Of a stretch of 64,000 nucleotides of DNA, positions 36,360 through 45,328 are shown in pieces (position 1 is the first letter of the stretch; every line of letters begins with the position of its first letter). The notes under the pieces were generated by a model. It did no database searches and was not told the DNA's origin. It saw only the letters and a program-made list of their open reading frames with translations. The stretch covers positions 44,516,001 to 44,580,000 of the forward strand of contig CM075101.1 in the NCBI GenBank assembly GCA_037576195.1, given 5' to 3'. The DNA is from Phytoseiulus persimilis (lineage: Eukaryota > Arthropoda > Arachnida > Mesostigmata > Phytoseiidae). A program made the translations under genes and the position numbers.

Positions 36360-37622
36360 TTAGGCAGACTTAGCCTTCTTGTTGGCATCGAGAACAACAC
36401 TGCTGGCGTAGTTTTGAGCGGAGCCGTAGCTTGTGGAGTAAGCGGTTCCGTACGTGGAGGCGGCAGCAGGCACGGAGTAGGTCTTCACTACAGATGTTGC
36501 GGGAGATTGATAGCTGGTCGCGATGGTGGCCGGGGCGTGATGATAGGTGGCGATAGCGGCGGGGGCGTGGTGGTAGGTGGCAACAGCAGCGGGAGCGTGG
36601 TGGAAGGTGGCAACAGCAGCGGGAGCGTGGTGGTAGGTGGCAACAGCAGCGGGAGCGTGGTGGTAGGTGGCAACAGCAGCGGGAGCGTGGTGGTAGGTCT
36701 CAACAGCAGCAGGAGCGTGGTGATAGGTCGCAACAGCAGCGGGAGCGTGGTGGTAGGTCGCAACAGCAGCAGGAGCGGCAGCTACAGTAGTCTCGCCTTC
36801 GAGGTGGTGGACAGAGTCTTGGCCCTCTTCGTTGATGAATTCAATGCGGGGAGCGGGAGCTTGCTGGCGTTCGACTTGAACGATGCGGGCTGCGGGAGGG
36901 GCAGGCTTCGCGATGTCAACAACAGAAGGCTCAGGGCTCTGGTGCAAGACGCGCTCAACGGTGGGGGCGGGGGCAGCCTTGTTGATGACGCGAACCAGGG
37001 ACTGGGGCTCTGCGGGAGCTTGGACTCGCACAATCTCAGGTTGGGCAGCGGGTTGCTCATGAACGCGGACGATCTGATCTCCTTGTTGGTATTCTTCGAC
37101 GCGGATGTGGGATCGGCCACCCTGGGTGGTGACTGTGTGGGTCTTAGGAGCGGCGACCGGGGCGGCGATGGCAGGTTGCGCCACGGTCTCTGACCTGGCC
37201 GTGGGGGCGGCAGCGTAGGAGATCGAAGCAACTGGGGCGGCAGCGTAGGAGATCGAAGCAACTGGGGCGGCAGCGTAGGAGATCGAAGCAACTGGGGCGG
37301 CAGCGTAGGAGATAGAAGCAGCTGGGGCGGCAGCGTAGGAGATTGACGCAGCCGGGGCGGTGGCGTACGAGATAGAAGCCTGCGGAGCGGCAGCGTAGGA
37401 GACAGAAGTCACAGGGGCGGCTCGGACAGTTTTGACAACGGTAGTCGCGGGAGCAGAGTAAGAGATGGATGCGGGAGCCGCAGAGATCGTTTTTACGATT
37501 GAGGGAGATGAGTAGGCGCTGTAGGCAGCTCCGTACGAGATGGAAGAGGTTCCGAGGTCCGGAACGGCCGCACCGTGGGAAACAGCGGCCAGAGCGGCTG
37601 CAACAATGAAACTGAATGCCAT
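36360..37622 (-). CDS. Repetitive alanine/proline-rich cuticle-like secreted protein
   Basis: A single uninterrupted frame of 420 residues with signal peptide MAFSFIVAAALAAVSHG. Order of parts: a tyrosine/serine segment; a block of 10-residue repeats of the form ASISYAAAPV (six good copies plus degenerate ones); a non-repetitive, charged middle with IRVEEYQQGDQIVRVHE and several VRV/IVRV strands; a block of eight YHHAPAAVAT decapeptides; and an Ala/Ser/Tyr tail ending KKAKSA. Alanine-proline repeats plus tyrosine are typical of arthropod structural cuticle proteins, where Tyr and His are cross-linking residues. I see no Rebers-Riddiford chitin-binding consensus, so the cuticle role is inferred from composition, secretion and repeats. 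The ATG at 37622 follows a short leader and a TATA box. Confidence 0.85.
   Translation of the reverse strand: MAFSFIVAAALAAVSHGAAVPDLGTSSISYGAAYSAYSSPSIVKTISAAPASISYSAPATTVVKTVRAAPVTSVSYAAAPQASISYATAPAASISYAAAPAASISYAAAPVASISYAAAPVASISYAAAPVASISYAAAPTARSETVAQPAIAAPVAAPKTHTVTTQGGRSHIRVEEYQQGDQIVRVHEQPAAQPEIVRVQAPAEPQSLVRVINKAAPAPTVERVLHQSPEPSVVDIAKPAPPAARIVQVERQQAPAPRIEFINEEGQDSVHHLEGETTVAAAPAAVATYHHAPAAVATYHHAPAAVETYHHAPAAVATYHHAPAAVATYHHAPAAVATFHHAPAAVATYHHAPAAIATYHHAPATIATSYQSPATSVVKTYSVPAAASTYGTAYSTSYGSAQNYASSVVLDANKKAKSA
36530..36780 (-). repeat. 30-bp tandem repeats coding for YHHAPAAVAT
   Basis: Eight near-identical 30-bp units (core GGTGGCAACAGCAGCGGGAG on the plus strand) in the 3' half of the cuticle-like gene. 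Units differ mainly at single third-codon sites, suggesting recent expansion or gene conversion. Confidence 0.9.
37197..37404 (-). repeat. 30-bp tandem repeats coding for ASISYAAAPV
   Basis: About six 30-bp units (core GGGCGGCAGCGTAGGAGATC on the plus strand) in the 5' half of the same gene; the central three are almost identical. This is a second, unrelated repeat family in one protein with the same 10-residue period. Confidence 0.9.
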
Positions 37623-37698
37623 CCTGTTGGCTGTGTTCGGATTCGCCTCGAGAGAACTCCGTGGAACGATGCTCTGCCTCCAGAGGGGTCGTCGAGGA

Positions 37699-37706
37699 GT
37701 TTTATG
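37699..37706 (-). promoter_or_regulatory. TATA box of the cuticle-like gene
   Basis: CATAAAAC on the minus strand is about 80 bp upstream of the start codon; an initiator-like sequence (GCATCGTT) lies about 30 bp downstream of it, near 37670. A TATA promoter with a short leader is usual for highly expressed cuticle genes. Confidence 0.6.
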
Positions 37707-37709
37707 CTC

Positions 37710-40320
37710 TGATGATGCGCGCTCTCACTCTTTGCTTCCACTTGCCCTCTGCATGTGAGACTTATGCGTCCCGTACGGCCTTGAAGACCTGTATCGGTTG
37801 ATGACCGTTGTGGTGGAGCCGAGGACTCGTCTTTCAGCGTTTATCCCTCTTTTCTCCGCTTGTATTTGTGCTCAATCCTATCAAAACCAACGGACGGGGG
37901 CTTCGGCGTCTTCGGATGCTCCGTCTGCCCTGAGCCGCTCCTGCCTGGATGCTATCGAAACGAGTTTGATCCCGATCCAGAAGTCTTCGGGAGAGGTCGT
38001 TGGGCTCGACGAAAGTGGAAATCCCTCAGAGCCGGCCATAAATCGAATCCGAACAGTGGACCGCGCAGACCAAGCGAGGGCTTGCGCGAGCAGACGAATA
38101 ATAAGAATGAAACAACGATTTCGTTACAGTTCTCAACACCTATCATCATTTATGCACCGCTCTACAATACTCGGAGGCTGTGCAGTATTGAGCATTGTCA
38201 GCCTGCGCAAAGAAGAGGTCTTAGAGCTCTCTAATTTTCCGTTGATGAGCCTAGGGTGAGCTCCCTCGTTGAGTTTTTTCTCTTCTACTTCTTCTAGTCT
38301 TCTTCTAAACTTCTAGTTCCAGTTTCTATTTGCCAGACAGGGGGAATATTTCTCGGGGATCCGAAACCGATGCGAAACTCTCGCTTAGCGGAAAGCGATG
38401 GCTTTCCCGCGCCCTAGCCACGAGTTGCCTCCAAGCGAGCGACCGAACGTGTGCGCAATCACGACGCTAAGCTCCGATCAAAGAGATAAGGATGGAATCC
38501 TCGAGTCGCGCACAGAAACCGAAACGTTTGTTTTTGTGTTTCTTTTCTGACGGTCCACGTGGTCTTGAAGTTTCGCTCGTCCGCTCCTGCTCTCTGGACA
38601 TGCTCCGCGGACGGGCAACCAACGTGTGCAAGCTCTAACAGACTCATCTCCTAGTATTCAGCAGAGACTCATCGCGACCGATGCACTTCAGCTTTGAGTC
38701 CCGATTTCACTTTCTCGAGCTGCATGAGACAACCGAGTTTGACGAAATGCAGCGTTACCGTCAAGACGTTTCGCTCGCAAGGATTACTCATTTTTGGTCT
38801 TCTCCGACGAATGCCACGTGTAAATCCTTGGATTTAACGCGTCATAAATATTTCAAGTTGCCATAATCTGAGATCTTGAAAGGCTGGCCAATTCTCGACA
38901 ACGAACCGACTGCTCCTCCTCAACTCAGAGATTGCGAGGCAGTGGAATGACCACCCATGCACACAAACCACATTTATTGTTAGAGCTTCCATATGGGCGG
39001 ATATTCAATTTTCTGACCTCCATGTGCGGTTTTCTGAGGGAATGTCCACCTTCCAACTCCTCGAAGAATTTTGATGAGTCGCAAGAGATTGAACATTGTT
39101 TTGAGGAATCCTTCGAGTGGGAGTTCGCGACAGATTCATCGCGCAGTGCCTGTGTTGTTGAAGTTCGTTAGCGAACCAGTGGAACTCGAAGCAACGAAAT
39201 TAGAGAGCAAAATCACTTAGGCTTATACAAGTTGACACTTCGGAAGTCTAGTCTGATGCTCAACAGAGTGAGCTGTCTCCGTCGACAGCGGCGTGATTTG
39301 AAACTTCAGAAGAGATGAGTAGCGATCTCTGTAGATAGGATCCTAGCAAGAAGCATCGCAAGTTCCGCAGGTAGTTAGCGAGAAAAAAGTAGCGGTGTGT
39401 GTCTAGCTGAACGTCGGCTCCGTTATCTGCAAGGAGTGCTCTGTTCCTGTGGAGATAAATGACCGCAAGGCGAGTATCAGGCCCTCGGATCACATACATG
39501 AGCCGAGACCTCAAAACGGTATTCAAGAAAGCATTCAGGTATCGTCAACCTCGTTGGCTGATGGTGGAAAGAAAAACTTGAAAAAATGGCCTGGTCGATC
39601 TCTGTCCATGATGACAGACTTTGGTGGAAGTTGCAGCGGGTCACCCGGACGCCGAGTGGAGCTACCACATCAAGTTTCAGCTCCCAGCGATCCCGGATGC
39701 GGTTTCTATAACGAGGCTACAGCACCGATCGACTTCTTGAAATGCTCTCAGCGACTTGCACCGACGAGTGGGCTCTCTGGTACCTTCCCTAAGGATAGAG
39801 TCCCTGCACCCCTACCCCCCCCCCCCCCCCCTCCTCCCCTCCCTCCTCCCCTCCCATTCAGTGGAAGTATCAGCGAAATCAAATTGTTTCTTCTCAATAC
39901 AGTTGACAAGAGTATCATGTCGAGCACACCAGATTTTTGCCATGTCGCCCCCAACCGTCATTGAGGCTGCCCGGGCTTTGCTCTACGACGTTGAGTAGGA
40001 AGTAAGGGACCTTACCGCGCGTCGAAAACCGTAAAGGAATACACTGTTTCTTACACAACACCTCGATGTGCCTATCGAAGAGTGAACACTCGACTCACTC
40101 GTCCACCAAGTTGAGGAGACTCACTCGGGTTGGGGAAGATCGTAGGAAATATTGAATCTCTTTTCCATGGTAGCGATTCGGCGATTTCAAGCGCTCGTGG
40201 CGCAGGGCCCTGCTCCATCCAGTGGTCCACTCGCGGGCCGCACTTTGCCCGCCCCTGGGATAGACAGTCGGCAGCAATCGCGAAAGAACTCGAACGGAGC
40301 TTTGTAGAAACAATTCGAAA
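37710..40320. other. No gene recognised upstream of the cuticle-like gene
   Basis: Contains the C17 tract and short chance frames. Its left part should hold the upstream control region of the cuticle-like gene. Confidence 0.35.
39815..39831. repeat. C17 homopolymer followed by CT-rich tract
   Basis: Seventeen consecutive C followed by CTCCTCCCCT repeats. It lies in non-coding sequence; the proline-rich frame across it is an artefact of composition. Confidence 0.85.
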
Positions 40321-40328
40321 ACATAAAA

Positions 40329-40334
40329 TTTATT
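40329..40334 (-). terminator. Poly(A) signal after zinc-finger exon B
   Basis: AATAAA on the minus strand, about 640 nt after the stop codon of exon B. Confidence 0.45.
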
Positions 40335-40971
40335 TTTTGCTCTATACATAACCATGATGTATCGCTTCATCATTTGTTCGGTGGTATTTCCAAACTACAA
40401 GTGTACATTTTTCATGAGTGCTTGAGCTGACTGCTCGTTTCAGATCAATGAGTCTACGGCCTCGGGCGCTTCTCGACGAGCCCTTCACCGTTCAGATCAT
40501 GAATACTTCTCGGCAACTATACTCGGCTGATCCTTCATTGTGGGCGCTCTCATCTCTGTGACCAGCCCAGAATGCATATATCACTGACACATATCTCCTT
40601 CAGATACTGTGACTTTGTTTCCATCCAACTTCTGAGCTACCCGTGAATATCATTCGCGTACACCACCTTGAGACCTATAGTTGCTTTTTCTGACCGAAGC
40701 AAATACCTACCGCGAAGGGGCTTCCGATAAATCGATTCGGAAACAAGCCAGACCATTCCTGGAAGCTGCTCAGCGGGAAAATAATGCCTAGTCAATACTC
40801 TCGCAGCTCACTAGGGAGAAGTGATCGTGTGACCTGGATATCGTTTGACACTTCACTTCGAGTAAAATCATGGCGTTTCGCCTTGCATGAGGATATGGAT
40901 TCGGTAGTCATCCTCCCGGCATGGAGTCATCAGCACTCATAATCTTCCGGAGCGAGACCATGTAGCTTCTC

Positions 40972-41249
40972 CTACGAACTGTCGAAGGTTGAGCGGTGCT
41001 TTTTCTCGTGAGTTAAGCAGTTGTACTTCGTAGCACTACGAAAATTGCAGTAGCTGCACTTGTAGGGCTTCTCTCCTGTGTGGCGTCTCTCGTGTCGCAT
41101 GACGTTTGTTCTCAGCGGTGAAGTGTAGGGACAAAAATGGCAGGTATACACGCGTTTGGAGACATTGAAGTTCAGATCCGATCCTGCCGGCGACGGATTC
41201 GGCGGATAAAACTCCAGGCACGGGATATCCAGCGGGAACTTCAACAAGT
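40972..41249 (-). CDS. C2H2 zinc-finger terminal exon B
   Basis: The exon follows a good acceptor (TTTGTGCATTGCAG) in phase 1 and ends at a stop. It encodes about 92 residues: a short proline-containing lead, then two C2H2 fingers (YTCHFCPYTS...HERRH, linker TGEKPY, KCSYCNFRS...HEKKH). Two fingers on a 3' exon, with its own poly(A) signal and a sister exon 0.7 kb upstream, is the layout of BTB-zinc-finger loci such as lola, where a common BTB part is spliced to alternative finger exons. No BTB exon is seen in the window, so it may be further right or the exon may belong to a small independent gene. Likely a sequence-specific DNA-binding protein. Confidence 0.8.
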
Positions 41250-41586
41250 CTGCAATGCACAAACAAAACACCCTTGAAATCCGGTGAGAAAACTCGTCAA
41301 CTGCTCTCGAGCTGAGTTAACTGTAGCCTGTAATTCATTGAGATTTTCTGCTGATCATCAGTGGGCCGATGTTTGGATGCACAAAATTCCTCACAGAGGC
41401 TGGCAAAAAAAAACTCCCGGCTTCGGTGGAAAAGGAATCATGTTCGCAGCCTCCATAGCAACACTGAGCGGCATGGGAAACAGGGTAACTCAGGGGGCTA
41501 GGATGACACAGCGGGAATCACAGATTTCAACAGTTTTCGTCCAGGGGAACAAACACTGAGGACATCATCGGCTTCATGTAATTAAT

Positions 41587-41592
41587 TTTATT
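41587..41592 (-). terminator. Poly(A) signal after zinc-finger exon A
   Basis: AATAAA on the minus strand, about 365 nt after the stop of exon A and upstream of exon B, so transcripts can end before exon B. Confidence 0.55.
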
Positions 41593-41955
41593 AAATCTTT
41601 CCCGAGCTTTCGAAGCTGCTCCTGTATAACGTTCCTTTCCAACAGATCTGTTGAAAGACGGGATACTGTACAAACGATCCAGCAACTATTGGATTCTTCG
41701 TTCCCTTCAGAGATGATTTCATGGCTATTTATAGGTATATATATATGTACACCGATATATCCGTGAAACATGTCCTCCTTTCCCATCCAATTTCATTCCT
41801 CATCCCCTATATAAATACGGTTCGGAGAGCTTTTCCACGGCAACATACAAAATGTTCAACAATCAACCTGATGTCGGGGGTTCTGCGCTCCTTGCGCGCC
41901 CTAATGCACTGTGTCTCTCCCGGCAGCTTTCAACACGCCAGGTCATTTCGTTCTC

Positions 41956-42285
41956 TCAATTATTGCACCGTGGACGACCGCGTCGGCCTCTCGTAGCGAG
42001 CCTTCTGGTGTGACATGAGTTGATGTGACTTTTCAGTGCGTCCTTCCTCGCAAACCGTTTGTAACAATGCTGGCAAGGGAAAGGTTTGAGACCGAGGTGT
42101 GAGCGCTCGTGACGTATGAGGCAGAATTTCAAGTGTGAATCGTAGCTGCAGAATGCGCATCGAAATCTCGTTTGACCCCTGCGATCCTGGTATTCCGTGA
42201 AGAAACCTTCCTGACCCTCGAGGTTCAGCGAAGCGTTCTGGAGAGCGTTTTCGGCCACGAGGAACTGCTCTGACATGTCCGCTCT
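41956..42285 (-). CDS. C2H2 zinc-finger terminal exon A
   Basis: The exon opens after acceptor TTTCCTCGTCCAG (phase 0 in my reading; a phase-1 acceptor near 42267 would also keep the frame) and encodes about 109 residues. An acidic/glutamine lead (MSEQFLVAENALQ) precedes two C2H2 fingers: FRCAFCSYDS...HERSH, linker LGLKPF, CQHCYKRFARKDALKSH...CH, then a basic tail TRGRRGRPRCNN. The linker is non-canonical compared with TGEKP. The ATG 9 nt inside the exon could also start a small separate protein. It lies on the same strand as exon B and has its own poly(A) signal, so it is a candidate alternative 3' exon of one transcription-factor locus. Confidence 0.8.
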   Translation of the reverse strand, partial: RADMSEQFLVAENALQNASLNLEGQEGFFTEYQDRRGQTRFRCAFCSYDSHLKFCLIRHERSHLGLKPFPCQHCYKRFARKDALKSHINSCHTRRLATRGRRGRPRCNN

Positions 42286-44111
42286 CTGGACGAGGAAAGC
42301 ACTCGTTTCTGCGTGTTCGTACGATCATGTTAAATTCAGAAGTGGAGCTTTCGGGTATCGAGATATCAAGCAAGATACCTCAAGAGGAAAATAATCATAT
42401 CGTTTTGCTCCAAGCAAATATTCAGCCTCATTCCATATCTTCACTGCAACAGGTTTTGAAATTCAGGTGATTCGATTTGCTCATAGGGGATGCTGGACTC
42501 TCGGAACTAGGATGACTAGTCCTTGGTGGATGTACTGGTTTGGGTTAAATCTTAAAACGTGAGTTTACTCAAACTCAACATCCGCTCGACTGAGCCGATT
42601 TTGCCGCCAAGAACTTAGAAGTCTGAGGGCGTGTGAAGACGCGGGGTTCAATATAACAGGACGATAACCAGGACGACAGTCCGAGGAGCTTCGAAAAGAC
42701 ACACGAGAGGATCATGGTGACCAAGAGAAGAATGCCAGTCCAGCTCGGAGCCAAAATTGATTTACTTTCAGCTGTCCTTCGGAAAAAGAAGTTCTCGACT
42801 GAGTGGGTGCAGCGGATGCTGACGGGTTTGTTGATGACGAGGCAGGGAACGTGCAGTCGTCGAACCTGGAAGGAAACTTAATGTTAATTGTGATGATTCT
42901 GCTCTCTCTCGTATGAATTCGAATCCACTCCTCAGAGGCACACTCGAGTTTTCACCGAGGTTTTCGGGATATTGAGGGAGTTGGGAGCTGCCTGGCCAGG
43001 CCAGGAGTCGAACCGCCACTGACGCAGCTTCGAAATGAGGCTCAACTTCGGAGGACAACGCCGACATTCGAACGAAACTGAGGCAAGCGGGACTGAGGGA
43101 CAGAAGAGGTTTTTGTTTCTTTTTTAATAAAATTAGTATGAGCTTTATTACTTTTCAAAATAATAGTGTAATAATAATATAAATGGCAATAATTATAATA
43201 AAAATGGGTTTATACCCAAGCATTACATATGTCTGTTGTGTTTCTCCGTTGGCAAATTTCGCAAACTTTCCGTCCTTTTTCGATGAATCCTCTCTCGTCT
43301 CGAGTATGGCCCGTTCCGTCAAGTCAGTTGATGGACTGTGGTTCAATCAATTTAGCCTTCTAGTCGAAAGCACTTGAAAATAATTGGCTCAAACCCGTCG
43401 GTTCATCCGAGCAGCTTTTGGTCGTGTCTTTCTTGTTCCTGCCTTGCGTCCATTTAAGTTAAGTCCGATCAATGGAATTGAGGGTCCAAATCGCGTTGTT
43501 GTGATCCAGGGATTCGTTGTAAATCTTGAAATCACGGTCGCCGCGCTCTGGCCACGGATGTGTCTGTGTAACTCTTGATGGATCATTCCTTGTAATGCTT
43601 GTCAGCTCCAATAACACACAATTCGCCACTTTCTTAATGCTATTTATATTTATATATATTTATAGGTCGATCTTTTTCACAAGAAAGAGACTTCACAGAC
43701 TCCATCATTTGTTTGTCCGCCCGTCTGTCCGAATCGAAATTCCAACAATTATCTAACAACGTTCCGGCCCACAGTTCGAGCCGTCAATCCACCGGACGGC
43801 CGTTCAGTCGGCCGCTCCGCTCAGAGTAGATGTTCCCACCAGAAAGCTTCGTCGAACGCCTTTCTTTTGAAGAAAAGGTTCGTAGAAAATAGTTTTGTCC
43901 AAAAATGTCGTTGAAAAAAACCCGAGAGCCGGGCCAGAGAACTAGGTCCTAGGTTCAGACGGCGAGCTCTTTCATGCCGGCCTCGCAACAACGAACATCG
44001 CCGCCCTGGACGTCAGTCAGCCAATGCTCACTGAGGGATTCGCTTTTCGATTGGATCGCTGCACGCCATGTTCACGAACACGTCTGCCAAATCGATATTG
44101 CTCTGGGGGCC
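42286..44111. other. Intergenic or intronic, AT-rich
   Basis: Left of the CTD phosphatase and right of the zinc-finger exons. If those exons belong to a larger locus this is intron sequence. No BTB-coding exon was seen. A B-box-like GGTTCGACTCC at about 43004-43014 (minus) lacks a matching A box. Confidence 0.35.
43125..43205. repeat. AT-rich low-complexity stretch
   Basis: Runs of AAT/ATA units, the most AT-rich sequence in this part of the window. A similar TTTATA-rich stretch follows at 43636-43668. Both lie downstream of the CTD phosphatase on its strand and could hold its poly(A) site (TTTATT at 43144-43149 is AATAAA on the minus strand). Confidence 0.5.
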
Positions 44112-45328
44112 TTAAAAATATTGTGGTGGTGTCGCCCCGTTAGGCTTCTGCGTCGGAGGGGCGTTTTGCACTGATTGTTGTTGCTGAGGCTGCTGCTGTT
44201 GTTGTTGTTGTTGTTGCTGCTGCTGTTGTTGGTGTTGCTGTTGTTGTTGTTGCTGATGTTGCCTGAGAGCTCCAAACACGTCTTGAGTCGTCGCCATTTT
44301 CTCAAAGAACGGGATCAGGTCTCGGAGCTCAGTGTCAGTCATATCGTCGAACCACGAAACCACAGGCATCTGAAAGGATGTCGAGCGATTCTCTTGAAGT
44401 TGTCGAACGTTCGGGTTCGGGGGCAAGAGATTGTTGTTGGTCTACCCCCGTCGTCACAAATGCTTTCGCAACTAGGAGAGAGGACTGCGATACGCAATTT
44501 CGGATCCTTCGGGAGCTAAGCGATGGGCTGACCATCGAGTGCACAACAAGAGGAAATCAGGTATGAGGAGGACGGGGAAAGGGAAAGAAGGCATCGCGAA
44601 AGGTTGGAGATCATTCCCCTGGGATCGGGTATTCAGGAGCAACTTACGGCATTATCGGGATGGAACATGTAGCTTGCCGGTGAGTTGTCTATGATCACAA
44701 CTCTATGAACGTCGCGTCCTAGGCGATTCAGATCTTTGACGTAGTTACCGCGATAGAAGGCGCACGATTCACGGAACAAACGACCCCTGGAAAGTATTGT
44801 GATCTTCTGAGTAAATTCGTCGAGCCTCCGCAACCTCATCGTCCTTCTGTTGTGGAGTCGTTGAGCGGAAGAGATAGGTTTAGACCGATTGCCGCAACTC
44901 CAAAGGCGGATGACCGATGGATTACGGGGCGAAGCCATCTCTCACCTAAAAACTCCCCATTTGTCCAGGAGATCGGCAACAGGATCCGCGTACTTTGAGA
45001 GCGATGCAGTAAACAGAACGCACTCGTATAACGATCCGACTTTCTCGAGGAATTCGTCTACATATGGACGCTTCAAAACGTACACCTGTGAAGTCCGGAA
45101 AAATCGGAGTTATGGTGAGCAGCAAGAATTGCGGATGCTTCATTCAAGTCGACGTGGGTGATGAGGGGGGTTGATTACCTGATGTACGGATCCTTCAATT
45201 TCAACAGGTACAACAAAATCAGGATTGCTCACGGGCTTAAAAGACGAGTGCACCAACGTCTCGTCGAGGTCAATAACTAAACAAATCTTCCCCTGGTCCG
45301 CTGGTCGGGGAGGCGACAGCAGGCTTAG
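44112..45328 (-). CDS. Ctdsp: Small C-terminal domain phosphatase (CTDSP/SCP type), catalytic and C-terminal exons
   Basis: Nuclear Ser/Thr phosphatase of the HAD superfamily; family members act on Ser5 of the RNA polymerase II CTD and on REST-linked targets. Exons found: 45328-45179, 45085-44946, 44786-44648, 44369-44112, all GT-AG with matching phases, 229 codons including stop. The catalytic DxDx(T/V) motif is DLDETLVHS. Other family blocks are [71 protein letters not shown] and [19 protein letters not shown]. The N-terminal exon(s) upstream of 45328 could not be identified: a GTGAGT about 50 bp upstream looks like a donor, but the frame before it has a stop. After the fold the protein ends in a long glutamine-rich tail absent from vertebrate SCPs. 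Confidence 0.92.
44173..44262 (-). repeat. Polyglutamine-coding CAG/CAA tract
   Basis: About 90 bp of mixed CAA/CAG codons in the last exon of the CTD phosphatase, coding nearly continuous Gln broken by single His and Pro residues. CAA interruptions should keep it more stable than pure CAG. Confidence 0.9.

Noticed and set aside
36488..36763. Second antisense/alternate frame through the cuticle repeats (TTLPLLLRP repeats)
   Set aside because: It follows the 30-bp repeat in another reading frame; the signal-peptide frame is the real one.
39756..39998. Proline-rich plus-strand frame
   Set aside because: The proline run is coded by the C17/CT-rich tract; the rest has no features.
43004..43014. 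B-box-like GGTTCGACTCC on the minus strand
   Set aside because: No A box or stems at tRNA spacing; probably chance.
44175..44519. Plus-strand leucine-rich frame opposite the CTD phosphatase
   Set aside because: Poly-leucine is just the antisense of the CAG/CAA glutamine tract.
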